Assembly (NCBI GenBank): GCA_950295325.1
Contig: OX485805.1
Coordinates: 2,974,501 to 3,038,500, forward strand
Origin: Polytrichum commune
Taxonomy: Eukaryota > Streptophyta > Polytrichopsida > Polytrichales > Polytrichaceae
Length of the DNA stretch: 64,000 bases
Reading direction: 5' to 3'
Under the pieces are notes generated by a model. The model saw only the letters and a program-made list of their open reading frames with translations, had not been told where the DNA came from and ran no database searches. The translations under genes were made by a program, and so were the position numbers. Shown here one piece after another: positions 10,613 through 23,461 of the stretch. Each line of letters begins with the position of its first letter. Position 1 is the first letter of the stretch.

Positions 10613-13600
10613 ATGGCTAGACGCACACAAGATGCTCGGACTTTGTACTTGGTGTTTGGAATGATGAGCAGTTTGTGGAGTCTCAACACTATGCCAATCA
10701 ACGGGGCTACAAATCCAGCAGGTACTACTCAGTGGTTGCACTAAGTTCCTAAGTTTGTATATTTATGTAGCGAGGTTGTTGGAAAAGTTTACGTCAATCA
10801 GGACTATAGTCATTGGCTTCCACCCAATGTAATCTCACCTCGCGCTGCGCAGTGCTGTCCTTTAATTGTCATCTTTGATTGAATCAGAATTTTGATATTG
10901 CAGTTTTTCCCTTCCTAGTCATATTTGACTGACAAACAAGTATATTTTTTCTTATGAGTGGCAGGGTTCGTCTACATCGATTGTGGTGCATCAGCTGCAT
11001 ATATTGACCCAGTGACCGGCCTACAGTGGGTCCCAGATGATGGCTTTATTACAACTGGTGTGAACGTTGGCAATGTAACTGTCGACTCGTCTCATTCGGA
11101 ATTTCCTGAGCTTACAACCCTTCGATACTTTAATGAATCTTATCCCAAAGATTGTTACATCCTACCGGTGACACCCAAGGCCAAGTATTTGGTGAGAGCA
11201 ATTTTTTATTATGGACACTATGACGGTGCTTCAACGCCTCCTACTTTCCAGATGGCAATTGATGCAACAATTGTGGTCAATATAACCACTTCAACAAGTA
11301 CCTTTGTGTATGAAGAGTTTGCAATAACATCTCAAAGTAACGTGACCTATCTTTGCCTTCTAAGAGATTGGTCTAATACGGTGCCTTTCATCTCTGCTAT
11401 AGCTTTACGACCTTTTATTTCATATGATTATAGTATGGATCATATCCTTGCTTCACCTCGATATCTATTTCTTATTGCGAGGTTGAATCTTGGCGGAGTT
11501 GGTCCCATGATAAGGTATGATTCCTCAACTTTGTTGATTTGGCCATCAAAAGCTACATGTTTTATGTAGTTCGGTGCATTAGAGAGGTGACCGTGACTTT
11601 GATAAAAAGGTGTCAATGACAAGAACACACATGTCAAACTTGAAACTTAATCAATACATTTTATAATTAGTAACTTAATCATCATGTTTATTGATCTCTT
11701 TTGATCTATTCATAATTTGGAGGTTAATAATTTCTCCAAACAGGCGAATCTATGTGAAAAAGACTTGATAAATTTTGGCTTGATATTTTCTTTGAAATCT
11801 TTAGAATTGAGTTATTTAGAAACCAATCAATGGGAAATTTTAATGTGAGTATAATTGTGTAGTTTTAAAAGTTTTTAATGGTTTTCACATCGTTTGCAAA
11901 AAAAAGTTAAATTTGGTTACAAGTTTTTGTAGTGCTCTTAATAGGATGTTGTTGATGCAGATACCCTGATGACAAGTTTGATAGATATTGGTACCCTGAG
12001 AATGTGGATAATCCATATGTTTCTACGACAACAACATTAACCAATTTATCCACATCTATTGTGGTGAATATGTCGGGAACGAATGAATCTATCCCATCCG
12101 TTGTTATGCAAACTTGTTTGACCGTGACCAGCCTTGGAAACATGACAATCTTAAGCAATCTCATTCACCAAAATGTTGGAGCATATGTGAGATTCTTTTG
12201 GGCTGAATTGAATCCAAAAGTAAATGCATCCTCAAGACAATTTTGGATACAAGTACCTAGTGTCGTGGATACATTTGAAAATCCCTTTGTATATGGGGGT
12301 CTATATAGCTATGATAGTTGGAGGTTTCCGGATGTACCTTTAACTACATCAACAACATCAACTCCTGAATTTGTATTATATCCAACCCCACAATCTATAT
12401 TTGGGCCATCATTGAATGCGTTGGAAATATATGGAGAAACAAATATTATATCTTTGACATCCACTGAACTTGATGGTAAATATTCTACTCCACCCAAACT
12501 AATTTGATGTAGGTGTTAGAATATTGGTGTTGGTGTTAAAATTACGTATTAAGTGGTTGGAATCGTCTCAAATAACCATTGCTAATATTGCAGCTTTGGC
12601 TATTGAGGCTGTCAAATCAAGTATGAACCTAGGAAATTGGAGTGGTGATCCATGTCTTCCATCTCCTCATCCATGGCTCACTTGTGACAACATGATTTCA
12701 CCTCCGTACATTCTTGCAATGTAAGTATTTCTTCTATCTTCCAATAAATCCTAGATATAATCAAAATGCTTAGTTTATATTCCAACATTGATTTGATCAA
12801 TATAATTTGATTTGATGAATAAATGGCTTACCTTACAAGAAACTTTTATGTTTTTGGTGTATGATTTGTTTATTCATGTGTATACGTATGTGTGCATGTG
12901 ACTAAATGATCATTAGTTTATTCATGTGTATACTTGGACTTGATTCTAGTTGTAAACCAATGATATCAAGTGCCCCTCAACTGTTTTATGTTTCCATAAT
13001 ACTAATAGTTGTAAAATATCATGTAGGAACATTGTGCTACATGATATTGGGAAGAGAACCTTAATCTTGAAATTTCAGCATAGAAAGGTGGTCAATATAT
13101 ATGTTGTGATTGTCATTGCAGAAATCTATCCGGATATCAATTAAATTCAACCATTTCCCTAAGCTTTGCCCAACTTGAGAACCTCACAAGCCTGTAAGTA
13201 ATTTGACCATGTATTTATATTATGTTGTTATTTTTGTTCGTGTAATTGAAGTGATGAACTATGAGGTTTTTTTTTGTTATAACTTGTCATGAAAATTGGG
13301 ATTGAATTGGTTTTTTTTGTTTTGATGAATAAAAAAGACATAATCTAATTATAGGTTGCTAAGGATACATTTGGGATACATTTTTTTTTATGAAATTTAA
13401 AGATTATGTACAAGTTACTCATAATAAATGGATGAAATATTAAACTAGCATTTAGGTCATTCTTAACATTTTGGATGAAAACCAACAAAATGAGTGGGTG
13501 ATGTCATCCTCCAAATCCCCTCAATTTTGTGATTTCTTCCCACAACTTTGTAGTTGTATGTCATATGTGGATTCTATTGGTTTTTATTTTTTACCATGCA

Positions 13601-16600
13601 TTTGTGACCATATAAATTTGTGTTTGCATTACATTTTTTTTTTGGTTATCACATAATGCATGCATCATTTTTGAAAATGTGGAATTACCTAAATACCATT
13701 TTATTAGCGCAGATTAGCATTTCAAACATCAAATTAGATTATAGAAAACATGTTCAAAAGGTTGTTATATCTTTTTTCCATAATATCTCTAACACAATTT
13801 AGTTCCAATGTGAATGAAATTTTTGATGATTTTCAAGTATATTGATGATCATATTACATCCATAAATTGTGTGCAGGGATCTATCTCATTGTGGATTGTT
13901 TGGATCATTGCCGAATCTCAGTGCATTGAAAAAGTTACAAAAATTGTAAGTGCAAAAGAATATTCAAAGATGAAAATGTGGATCAATTCCAGATGTCAAA
14001 ACACTTGGCATTTGGCATAATGATTGGCATTTTTGAATGATTGATTGGCATATCAATTGATATGAAAACATGCTACAAAGTAATTGAACTTTATATGTAC
14101 TTGAAGTAGTATGTTGTATGAGTTTTGGTCATGATTATCTCAAGACTTGTAATAATAACCAAATCTATTAGCTCAAAACTTAAATTATAGGTTTTGTATG
14201 ACTACATTCTACTTTCAAATTTTAGACTTTTGGAGAATCCTCAAGTTGATGTAACGACTTCAAATCGCTTGACAATTATGATGTTTGATTATTCTAAGAT
14301 ATGATTTGGTATCAACTCATCAATTCTATTTGTCTTTATATGACAGGCATTTACAAAATAATATGTTTACAGGATTCCTCCCTGAGTGGTTGGCATCATT
14401 GTCAATGCTTACGGAATTGTAAGTTTAAATGATTTTCATTTTCTTAAGTGTAAATAATCATTTTCTTAAGACATGATTTGCAAAGCCTGATTTCTAGATT
14501 TGTATACTTCTAGCTCACCTATCACATTTTTAAAATCCAAATTGTGAGTGTATTATTCATAATGTGTTCGTTTCAACTTTTTGGCAACCCAGGTTTGTGG
14601 AAAACAACAACTTTTCCGGAAAAAATCTTGACGAACTATCAAACAGTGGTAGTTTGGACTTCAGGTGCTTCTTAACCTTTATTACGACTTGTAAATGTAT
14701 TGTTACCACCAATTTAAAGTTGACAGCAAATTTGACTTACAAGGTATACAAATAATAAATGTGCATTTATGTTATCATCCAAAATTTTATTTACATGCAA
14801 ATTTTGAATACTTGAATACATGTGTTGCAATACCCATTGTAATAGTCATTTGTTCAAAGTAATAATTCATTTTTTTTAATGATTATCAAAGGTACAAGCC
14901 TGGAAATCCTCTAATCAGCAATGCATGGAATTCCTCTACTTCAACATCATCTCGAAAGCTTGGAGTGATCATTGGTGTTGTTGTTGGGGGTATCACAGCA
15001 TTAACAATCATATTATTTTTTGTTACATGTTTTTTATCCTTTCATTATCGAGCCAATGGAAACATGCATCTTCCACATATGAGTGATGTTCCAATGCCAC
15101 ATTGTTCAAAGCAAAAAGTTCTTGACACTGGAGGTAAAAAAGACAAACCTTTGCTATAGGAAAATCAAGTAGAATGAAAAAATGTTTGAACAATTATTGT
15201 GGTAATTATCTTATATTTTATGGGAAGATCATCATTTGTGATTTGTTGAAAACAAATTTTTATAGAATTGAAGTGTGACATTATCTTTATGACGTAGAGT
15301 TATGAGACTAGAGTATTTAAGATGTTTATAATCTATATAACAAATCAGACCATTTGATTGCACAATCTTAATGAACTTGCAAGATGGTGTTCTCATGATT
15401 CATTAAATTCGATTTTGTAGGAGCAAAACCTTATTCATTATCAGAGATTGTTGTTGCAACTCAAAACTTTGAGAAGGAGATTGGAAGAGGTGGATTTGGC
15501 CGTGTATATTACGGAAAACTTCATGATGGACAAGAAGTGGCCATCAAAGTACTTGATGTTGCCTCTCGGCAAGGGTCAACTGAGTTTTTTAACGAGGTTC
15601 ATTTTCAATTTAACTTACTTTTAAACATATATGCATGTACGTTATTGGGTCTAGTACCTTCGTATTTTTGGTAATTCAATATTTAACATAGTGTGTTAAG
15701 TATTGCTTTTAGGTATGATGACATTATGTGTGAATTTTTATGTAGAGATTCAGTTGCTAAACACTTTGTATATGGGATTGGTATGTTTGTTTTGTAGGTT
15801 GATGTATTATCAAGGGTCCATCATAAGCATCTTGTATCATTGGTGGGATATTGCGTAGACGAAGACAAACAAATATTGATCTATGAATATATAAGCGAAG
15901 GTTCTTTGTTTGACCATTTGCATGGTGCGTATCACTCATGTTCAAAGTTGTGGCATAAAATATTGATGATGATAGATATAGAAATTGTATTATAAGTTTG
16001 TAAAGTTTGTGTAATAGGGTCAGAGATGACCTTAAACTACCACATGATAGTGAAGAGGTTACCAAAACCAAATGAAGTGGTTGGCAGTTTGATTCGTAAC
16101 TGTGAAATCTTCTCTCTACTTGATGAAAAAACTAGCCAGTGGACCATGCACCTCATGTGTTCCAAAACAACCAAATAAGAAGTGCATGTAATATGTGTTA
16201 CGGTTTCATAGTCTTACTGTAATGTTGATAGTATGCAATGTTGGCATCTTCAACTTAACTTGTAATCACTAATATGTACATGTTTGTTCAATTGTCCAAA
16301 GGAGCCTTAGCATCAACATCTACCCGCCTTGATTGGAAATCACGACTCAATGTTGCCATGAATGCGGCACAAGGTAAACCACGTGCACTTTTTGCATGTA
16401 TCCATATATTGAAAAGAAAAAAAATCTTGAGTTACGTAGTGAAGAATTTGATGATTTATATTGATCTATTCATTATCGTAGTAATCTAATATGTAAGTAT
16501 AATGAGCCAAAATCAAATACTATGACAAATATGAAACTGACTTTTCAAGAGCATGAATGAATAGGACTGGACTATCTTCATACAGGATGTAATCCAAGTA

Positions 16601-17647
16601 TGATACACCGTGATGTGAAATCAAGCAACATTTTAATTACCAACAAAATGGAATGTGCCAAAGTGTCTGATTTTGGACTTTCCAAATTGGTGGAAGATCA
16701 AGCAGCAACACATGTTTTGACTTGTGTGAAAGGCACAATGGGTTACCTTGATCCAGAGTATGTCCTAACCTTATGCCCTAGTTTATCTCATTACAATATG
16801 CAATACACACGAGGTATACATGATTATTTTTTCTTTTCTTTTTCTTGTTGTTTTGTGTGGTTTGTGAATGTTGTAATTGTGCGCTTGAGCATCTATGTTG
16901 AATTGAAATCTATTTTGGTAATTGTGTATTGAGCTCCAATCTATCTAGAGCTAGGAGAAGAAAAACTCTTAACTATGTCTCAACCATCAATTCTAGTTCC
17001 AAAATATCACAATGCTCAACCTTCATCATTTGCATGCAGGTATTTTTCCACTCATCAACTATCTCCCAAGAGTGATGTTTATAGTTTTGGTGTGGTTTTA
17101 TTGGAATTGATAACTGGACGTACTCCAATTAATGCAATGGCCGAAAATTGTCAAGAGACAAATATTTGTGAATGGGTAAGGGTTTTCTTTCAACTTTCAC
17201 CTCTAATAACAATATATTTTAATGTGGCTACATAATATATCAATATGAAATATGCATTTAAAATCCCACAACATACACAAGTTGCATATTAAGTGTATTT
17301 TCATTATATTGTTGAGCCCATTTTGAATGATTTGACAATATGCATTAATGTTGTCTTTATTCTATTTGCAGGTTCGGAATTCTCTAGAATCATGCAACAT
17401 TGAGAAGATTTTGGACCCTAAATTGTGCCAAGCTTTGAATGCAACACTTGATTCCGTATGGAGGGTCATAGACATTGCAATGCAAAGTGTGGAGCTTAAA
17501 AGTATTAATCGACCAACAATGCGGGAGGTGGTTGATGAATTACAGCAAGCATTGGCCATGACAAATTTTTTACCTCTTACCATCCACAAAGCCGCAAATA
17601 ACTACACACCGTCAAGCATCACAACTGATTCAATTCCACCAAGATAA
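10613..17647 (+). CDS. Malectin-like LRR receptor-like protein kinase, 15 exons, 935 aa
   Basis: Exons: 10613-10721, 10965-11514, 11961-12475, 12594-12720, 13122-13193, 13877-13945, 14347-14418, 14593-14664, 14892-15133, 15421-15596, 15798-15924, 16302-16373, 16565-16757, 17040-17175 and 17372-17647. All 14 introns are GT-AG and every junction keeps frame. Order: signal peptide (1 to about 32), malectin-like region (38-385, starting FVYIDCG), WSGDPC motif (407-412), three to four LRRs (434-528), transmembrane helix (552-579), kinase (about 614-890). The kinase has the GRGGFGRV loop, Lys652, HRD 749-751, DFG 770-772 and [10 protein letters not shown], so it should be an active RD kinase at the plasma membrane. 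The LRR-I (malectin-LRR) subfamily is the best fit. The ligand is unknown. ATG 10613 is preferred because MARR precedes the hydrophobic core; an in-frame ATG lies at 10562. Confidence 0.92.
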
Positions 17648-18640
17648 ACATTTTCAATCATGTTCTTATGCCTTGAATTAACCTTAATATTTAGGCATAC
17701 CTATATAGAATAGACAATACGGTGGTGATAGTGGTTGTTGCTGTGCTACTCTTCACCGTTGCCCACACTTGTGGTTAGGTGGGGGATCCACGTCAAATTG
17801 TTGTGTCATACGCATGGGTGCAAAGAATCGGGACAACACATGCCCATACTGGTTTCTTTACATAGAACTTGACTCTTTATGCATGTGAAAGAGTGGAATA
17901 TATATACACCTTATTTTCCTAGAAATGTCACTTGGACCCCTTTGATGATTATTTTGAAATTCGAAAAGGTTGTGTTTGAAAGGATCACCTCTGTCTACCT
18001 TTTAAATTCACCTTTGAGTTAATGATCACTTTTAGGCTTTAGGATTTCTATATCATTACTATGACCATAGAGTTTGTATATTGTGTTTTTTAGTTTGTCA
18101 TAGATATTCAATGTCCAAACTAGACATACAACATGCATGAACGATTTAGAATCATTTTTTACATATGTTAATAATATTGTTATGCTCCTTTCATTAGAAT
18201 CGCAAGTCTCCAGGTCATGTTCACTTTGCATACCGTACCCTACTTTATGATTCAACTTGACATAATTATATCTATAATACTTTTGAAATTAGAGTTAACC
18301 TTTGTTTCAAATGAACTTTTGGTTAGGAGTTGATTGTTTTGCATACATTACTTTCCATGTTCGGTAAGTTTTTAGTTCATGGTTGGTGTTGTCGAGGATT
18401 GAATGAAGAATTGTGCCAATTATGGAGAGAATAAGTTTACAGTGTATCTTGTTGGAGACAGCCCAAGGGATGAAACCACAGAGGGCTCTCAACTCAAAAA
18501 AAAAGGTTTAATTCCCCTCCATATGTGCCATGTGTCATTCCTCGATGGGTCAAGACAACTTGAATCCCATGTGGATAGTACATCCTATATGAAATAGAGC
18601 TTTCTCTACGGGTAAATGTTTTCTAAGGGAACACGGTTGG
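17648..18640. other. Intergenic region downstream of the kinase
   Basis: This holds the presumed 3' UTR of the kinase gene followed by AT-rich sequence. No exon, RNA gene or terminal-repeat pair was recognised. Confidence 0.45.
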
Positions 18641-20350
18641 GAACTCAGAGGGCACAGGAAATGGGAACAAGTGGATAGGGGCGGACCCTCCATTTGCTTC
18701 TGGCTACGGATGTCCCCATGGCTATGGGGATGACGGTTTGTGGCGTAATCCCTTTCGTCTCCAGCATCCTTGCAATCTCCGTGAAAGAACACTTTCTGAT
18801 TGCAACACAGAGGCGTACTTCCATTTGATAGGCGCTTCCACTCGAAGTTGTGGGACGAAATTTGATGCTGTGTACAGGTTTCTGCTGACCTCCGAGTGCA
18901 GGAATGGCTATGGCGACAGCAGCAGCGTCGCAATGCGCTATAACAATACCGGTGCGAAAATATAATCCTTCCACTCTCCTTTCTTCTGGAGAAACTCTAT
19001 CACATATTCTGAACAGGATTGGAGCTGAGCTCATCAGTCGGTTCCAGGATTCCAGAGTATTTTGCAGGGTTTAAGCATTGTCAGGTTGGAGAGCTTCAGA
19101 AGAGTTTGATGACTTTGACTGTAGAATCTCTCTCTCGAAGTGGTGGTGGTGGTGGTGGTGGTGGTAGTCGAGTTTTGAAGACTTGAAATTCGTTGGCGCA
19201 ATTTGAGTGTTTGGAAACTAAATTCTGCAGGGTTGAGAGTTAGGTTTATGGTTTTGAATTTGCAATTCGATGTGAGGTGATGTTTAAGATTCTCGATTCG
19301 AAAATTTTGTTGAGAATGAGAACACCTTACTCCTCTGAGTACAATGTACAAGTATGCCCTTGCCCCTGGCAGGCATTGATGGCTAGCCAGCGTTACAATT
19401 TTATTCAGCACGAATTTGGTCATGTATCGTGCTTGAACTTTTGATACCGTCTTTTGGCTATCTTCTCTTAATTGCCTGCTGCCAAGTCACTGGTGATTGC
19501 AATTTCTTTAAAAGATATTGCAATGTACAATACCCCCTGGGTAGGGGCCCTTTCCAAGGACACGGGTCTCAGGAGATGTGGGAGAAATTAACATCTCAGA
19601 GCAGTGAAAGGAGAAGAATCTCTTGGTAGCAACTATGTTGTCCTGATTTGGAGACATTTGGATATGATCAGATGCTGTGCCAGCATCCCCAAATGTAGAG
19701 ACCTGGAACCATGAAGCAGCATGGGTTATGGTTGCCCAGTGTTGTTGGCTAGCTATGTCTTCTCACCTCATAACTTCATGGCTCTGGTTATACTGATCAT
19801 CTTCCTTTCTGGGGACAGTGCTTATGCACAGCCCAGCCCACCGAGGATGAGGTTAGTACATGCTTACAGGGAATCCATCCGGAGGTGAATTCGAGCAATT
19901 GTCAGTTATTTAGCATCTGGAGGCATTTCCCTTCCATGTTACATATCAGGAACAAGTAGACTGGAATCACTTGCAGCAGCAGCGGGGTGGGGATGCTGAA
20001 CCTAAGTAGAACTATGGGCTCACAGGAACCATTTCACCCAACCTTTCAGTCATTGTGCACGAAATTACTTACTTTTGACCTGTCACAAAAGTCATTGTCA
20101 GCTCAAACCTCATCAGAATTGGGAATGATACCTTACCTGACGGTTAACAGTGCCCACTATCTATGCTAATTTCGACCAGGAGGACATCATGGACATCATT
20201 AGAACTTTGTAGAGAATCAGTTATATCGTGTGACATTTTCTGAGAGAGATAGATGTTCTTGAATGTATGGTTCACCCCAAGAAAATTCAGGTGAAGGGCA
20301 TAATGTCTTCGTGATGGTTATCAATGTGGGCCATAACTTTCTCAGTCCCA
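18641..20350. other. Unassigned region upstream of the SET gene
   Basis: There are three moderate overlapping frames on the minus strand (18550-18933, 18645-19034, 19034-19423) and one on + (18738-18965). None has recognisable motifs, and they occupy the same bases, so I do not call a gene. A GGT trinucleotide run lies at 19139-19166. The base composition is richer in GC than the neighbouring repeats. It may be promoter and leader of the downstream gene or a decayed gene. Confidence 0.35.
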
Positions 20351-20355
20351 AGAAT

Positions 20356-20697
20356 TTTCAAACAGGTTGCGAACTGCACTGAGCTCAACCCTCACACAAC
20401 TAGCTCACATGACAAATTCCAGTGGCTCTGATGATAAGCCTGTCACACCTTTTCTATATAAATTACCTCTTCTTTTCTTCTGATTAGTAAATCCAGATGC
20501 TTTGCTATGTCAATGTGAAAGTGCTGAGTCGTGACCCCCGCACAGGCCTTTGAATTCCTACATAGCCTGTGAACTCCACCGAGCTTGACCTCAACATCAC
20601 AAGATTACAGGAACCATTCCAGTGGCAAAACATTCCATCTAAATCACCTTTTATTTTCTTCTGATTTAGCAAGTGAAGATGCCCGTGATATGTCAAA
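20356..20697 (+). repeat. Imperfect tandem duplication before the SET gene
   Basis: Two units of about 160-180 bp (20356-20520 and 20540-20700) share the order GAACTGCACTGAGCTCAACC or GAACTCCACCGAGCTTGACC, then CATTCCAGTGGC or close, then TTTTCTTCTGATT(T)AG, then GATATGTCAA or close. The second unit runs into the start of the coding region (ATG 20716). The duplication may have copied a splice acceptor-like pyrimidine tract with AG. Confidence 0.6.
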
Positions 20698-20715
20698 TTG
20701 TGGACTATTCCCTTC

Positions 20716-22197
20716 ATGTGTATCCGCCATGTGTTTTTGCAGAATCTGGCAAGAGGGAGTGTGAAATTGAGGAGGACGCATCTCCAGATTGTATTACCAC
20801 CATCGAATTGCAGCCGAGTCTACTGCAGCTTACAAACCGAGACACAGGCACAGCAGGAGCTATGGAGCTGGGCAAAGGTGCAAGGTGTGCAAAGTGAAGC
20901 AGTCAGACCAGCAGAGGGATCCGAGGGTCTAGGGTTAGTAGCACAACGCCAAGTGAATGCAGGAGAAGAAGTTGTCACCGTTCCAGAGGCACTCTGGATC
21001 AATGTGGCAACTGCTCAAGCATCACCAAGGATCGGTCGGTTTTGCGAGAACCTCAAGCCATGGGTAGGCATCTCCTTGTTTCTCATTCACGAATTTTACG
21101 ATCCAAATTCAAAGTGGCGTCCTTACCTCGACAGTCTACCTAAGACACTGGATTCACCACTGCTGTGGTCCGAGGAGGAGTTGGAGGAGCTTCAAGGTAC
21201 CCAACTCCTCGGATCTGTGGCAGGTTATCTGGAATTTCTTGATAGTGAGTTCACTGGGTTAACTGAACAGTTGTTTGAACCGAATTCAGAAATTTTTGAT
21301 CCTGAGGTTTACACTTATGAGGCTTTCAGATGGGCTTTTGGTATCCTCCGGTCACGAACATTTGCACCTCTTACTGGAGATGACCTTGCATTGGTTCCGG
21401 TAGCTGATCTGGTGAACCATGGAGTAGGACTCAGTGATGACATCCCAAGCTGGATCAAGAAAAAACCAGGCCAAATTTGGAACTTAGGCAAAGAGAATTC
21501 ACATGTCCTTGCTCTTCGAGCTTCCGCAACATTTCAATCCGGGGAGCAGGTGTTGATGCAATATGGCAGAACCAAAAGCAATGCAGAGCTGGCACTGGAC
21601 TATGGATTTGTTGAGCGAGAAACTGAGTCACAACATGTTGGAGGCAGTGACCGAGACTCATTAGCTCTAACCCTCGAGGTTTCCCCTGAAGATCGGTTTG
21701 TGGATGACAAAGTTGACATTCTGGAGTTGAATGGATTACAATGCAGCATGCAATTTGATTTACCCCGGGGTCAAGGCCCACCGGATGTTATGATCACATT
21801 CCTTCGTCTTTCCACTCTCTCAGGCTCAGATGCGTTCCTTTTGGAAGCATTGTTTCGGAACGAAGCTTGGAGCCATCTCTCATTGCCTGTGAGCAGAGAA
21901 AATGAAGAAGCTGTGTGTACATCCATGCTTGATGGATTAAGGGCTGCATTGGCCGAGTATCATACCACAATTGAAGAGGATTTGGATATTTTAGGCAGAG
22001 AAGATTTGAGCAAACGGAAGGAGATGGCTGTCGTGGTGAGGTTAGGGGAGAAGAGAGTGTTGGAAGAACTGCAGACATGGTTTGAAGCTCGCTTGGCTGG
22101 GTTGGATTCCATTGAATATTATGGCGACCGAAGGTTACGAGATCTTGGCCTCCTCGATGACAAAGGATTTATGACTCCCTGGGTTTTCAATGAGTAA
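20716..22197 (+). CDS. Rubisco LSMT-like SET-domain protein lysine methyltransferase
   Basis: A 493-aa single-exon frame. The SET region spans about 70-300 with EGLGLVAQRQV (70-80), RWAFGILRSRTF (205-216), VPVADLVNH (227-235) and the SET-end block QYGRTKSNAELALDYGF (282-298). The C-terminal half (about 310-475) matches the Rubisco LSMT substrate-binding domain, with the YHTTIEEDLD segment. Plant LSMT-type enzymes use S-adenosylmethionine to methylate lysines of chloroplast proteins such as the Rubisco large subunit or fructose-bisphosphate aldolase. Residues 1-38 are rich in Arg, Ser and hydrophobics with few acids, compatible with a chloroplast transit peptide. The first ATG in frame is 20716; the frame stays open to a TTG at 20698. 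An upstream exon supplying the true N-terminus cannot be excluded. Pea LSMT is of similar length. Confidence 0.88.
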   Translation: MCIRHVFLQNLARGSVKLRRTHLQIVLPPSNCSRVYCSLQTETQAQQELWSWAKVQGVQSEAVRPAEGSEGLGLVAQRQVNAGEEVVTVPEALWINVATAQASPRIGRFCENLKPWVGISLFLIHEFYDPNSKWRPYLDSLPKTLDSPLLWSEEELEELQGTQLLGSVAGYLEFLDSEFTGLTEQLFEPNSEIFDPEVYTYEAFRWAFGILRSRTFAPLTGDDLALVPVADLVNHGVGLSDDIPSWIKKKPGQIWNLGKENSHVLALRASATFQSGEQVLMQYGRTKSNAELALDYGFVERETESQHVGGSDRDSLALTLEVSPEDRFVDDKVDILELNGLQCSMQFDLPRGQGPPDVMITFLRLSTLSGSDAFLLEALFRNEAWSHLSLPVSRENEEAVCTSMLDGLRAALAEYHTTIEEDLDILGREDLSKRKEMAVVVRLGEKRVLEELQTWFEARLAGLDSIEYYGDRRLRDLGLLDDKGFMTPWVFNE

Positions 22198-22560
22198 AAT
22201 TTTAATTCAATACGGTGAGTGCACCGCCTCAGCGATTCCGCATGTCAAGAACTAGATTGTATTTGTAGCCATAAATTGACATCTAGCCTCTTAGAGAATT
22301 ATGGACAGATCTGCATACATGTGACGAAACAGTTCACTTGGTTCACTCTTATACTTAATGAGTGATCAGTCTTTATATTCAATGAAGCGAAGTAGACTAA
22401 AGAGGCTGCATTTTTATATAATACATGTCAAATACCACTCAATACTCAATACTTATTGAGTGATCAGTCTTTACATTGAATGAGGCAAACTAGATTTGTG
22501 ATTACAGAATCTGTATTTACAGAGCATGGATACAAAACTCCACTCTCTTGTATAGTAGAA
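22198..22560 (+). repeat. 3' flank of the SET gene with a tandem duplication
   Basis: A unit of about 50 bp containing GAGTGATCAGTCTTTA occurs twice (about 22352-22400 and 22445-22492), each time followed by an AATGAAGC or AATGAGGC block. This lies in the presumed 3' UTR or intergenic DNA between two convergent genes. Confidence 0.55.
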
Positions 22561-23089
22561 TCCTCGATTCAAGGTGGCAGACACTAAATCCTGAAGATTT
22601 TATTGGTGTTGATCAGATCGCCCATTGTCTTCACATGGGTAATTTGAGGTGGAATGACTTTGACGAAGGCTACCACATCTTCAGTTAATTCCCGCAACCT
22701 TGCATTGTCGATATGATCATGGACAAGAATGAACACAAAGTTAGAGAGCTCCAATTTTCTTTCTGCCTTTCTCTTTAGTACGTTGTGAATTTAAAAGGTT
22801 GATTTCATATGGAATTGAAGCTTACCATTTCCTGTAGAATTCGTTAAAGTGAGGTGCTGTATTGGCTTCAGTAACATTTTTTATTTCATCAAATTGTTCC
22901 CGTATGCGTATTTTGAAGATGATCGCATCACCTTGCAACTGGTCCAAACAATGCTGCATACAAAAGATACCAGCTGAGTTGTTTGTGTGTGGTTGTCACA
23001 TTGTTTATATGACAAAATTAGCATCATTTTACTCTCATTTCTTAGTATTATTATAGGGAATACGCAATTACTGAAAATCGATTGACATT

Positions 23090-23461
23090 TGAGTTATCCT
23101 TAAAGCCTCTTGAAAACTCATGTTTGGTATGGAGTTTTGTCCCACTTTTAACATTTTATAATGTTTAAGGAGTGTTAAGTGGTGTCAGAACCCCAAATAT
23201 GGTGAAATGAATGGGAGGCGTTTGACTTCCACCAAAAGACCGCCATATAAAACCAACTTTCATGGCAAACTTTTGAAGGCACCTAAAATGGTGCTCTCCA
23301 AAGCTTGACAAGGAGTTCAAATTTATATGTCTCATACCCTTCATTTCACCAAAATTGGGAGTTCTGACACCACTTGAACACTAAAACATTATAAAATGCC
23401 AATAGTAGGGCGAAAGTTCCTACCAAAACATGAGTTTTTGAGAGACTTGTTGGATACCTCT
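23090..23461. mobile_element. MITE family Q in an intron of the unnamed gene
   Basis: A 372-bp element. The left arm reads GAGTTATCCTTAAAGCCTCT then AAACTCATGTTTGGTA. The right arm is the inverted version, TACCAAAACATGAGTTTTTG then GGATACCTC. Sub-terminal inverted blocks CATTTTATAATG and CATTATAAAATG lie near each end. No transposase. The target duplication is not clear. It supplies a GT at the edge of exon block 7 of the surrounding gene. Confidence 0.75.

Noticed and set aside
18550-19423. Three adjoining minus-strand open frames that could be a gene
   Set aside because: They overlap in different frames, have no recognisable motif, and the Thr run in 19034-19423 is only the GGT trinucleotide repeat read on the other strand.
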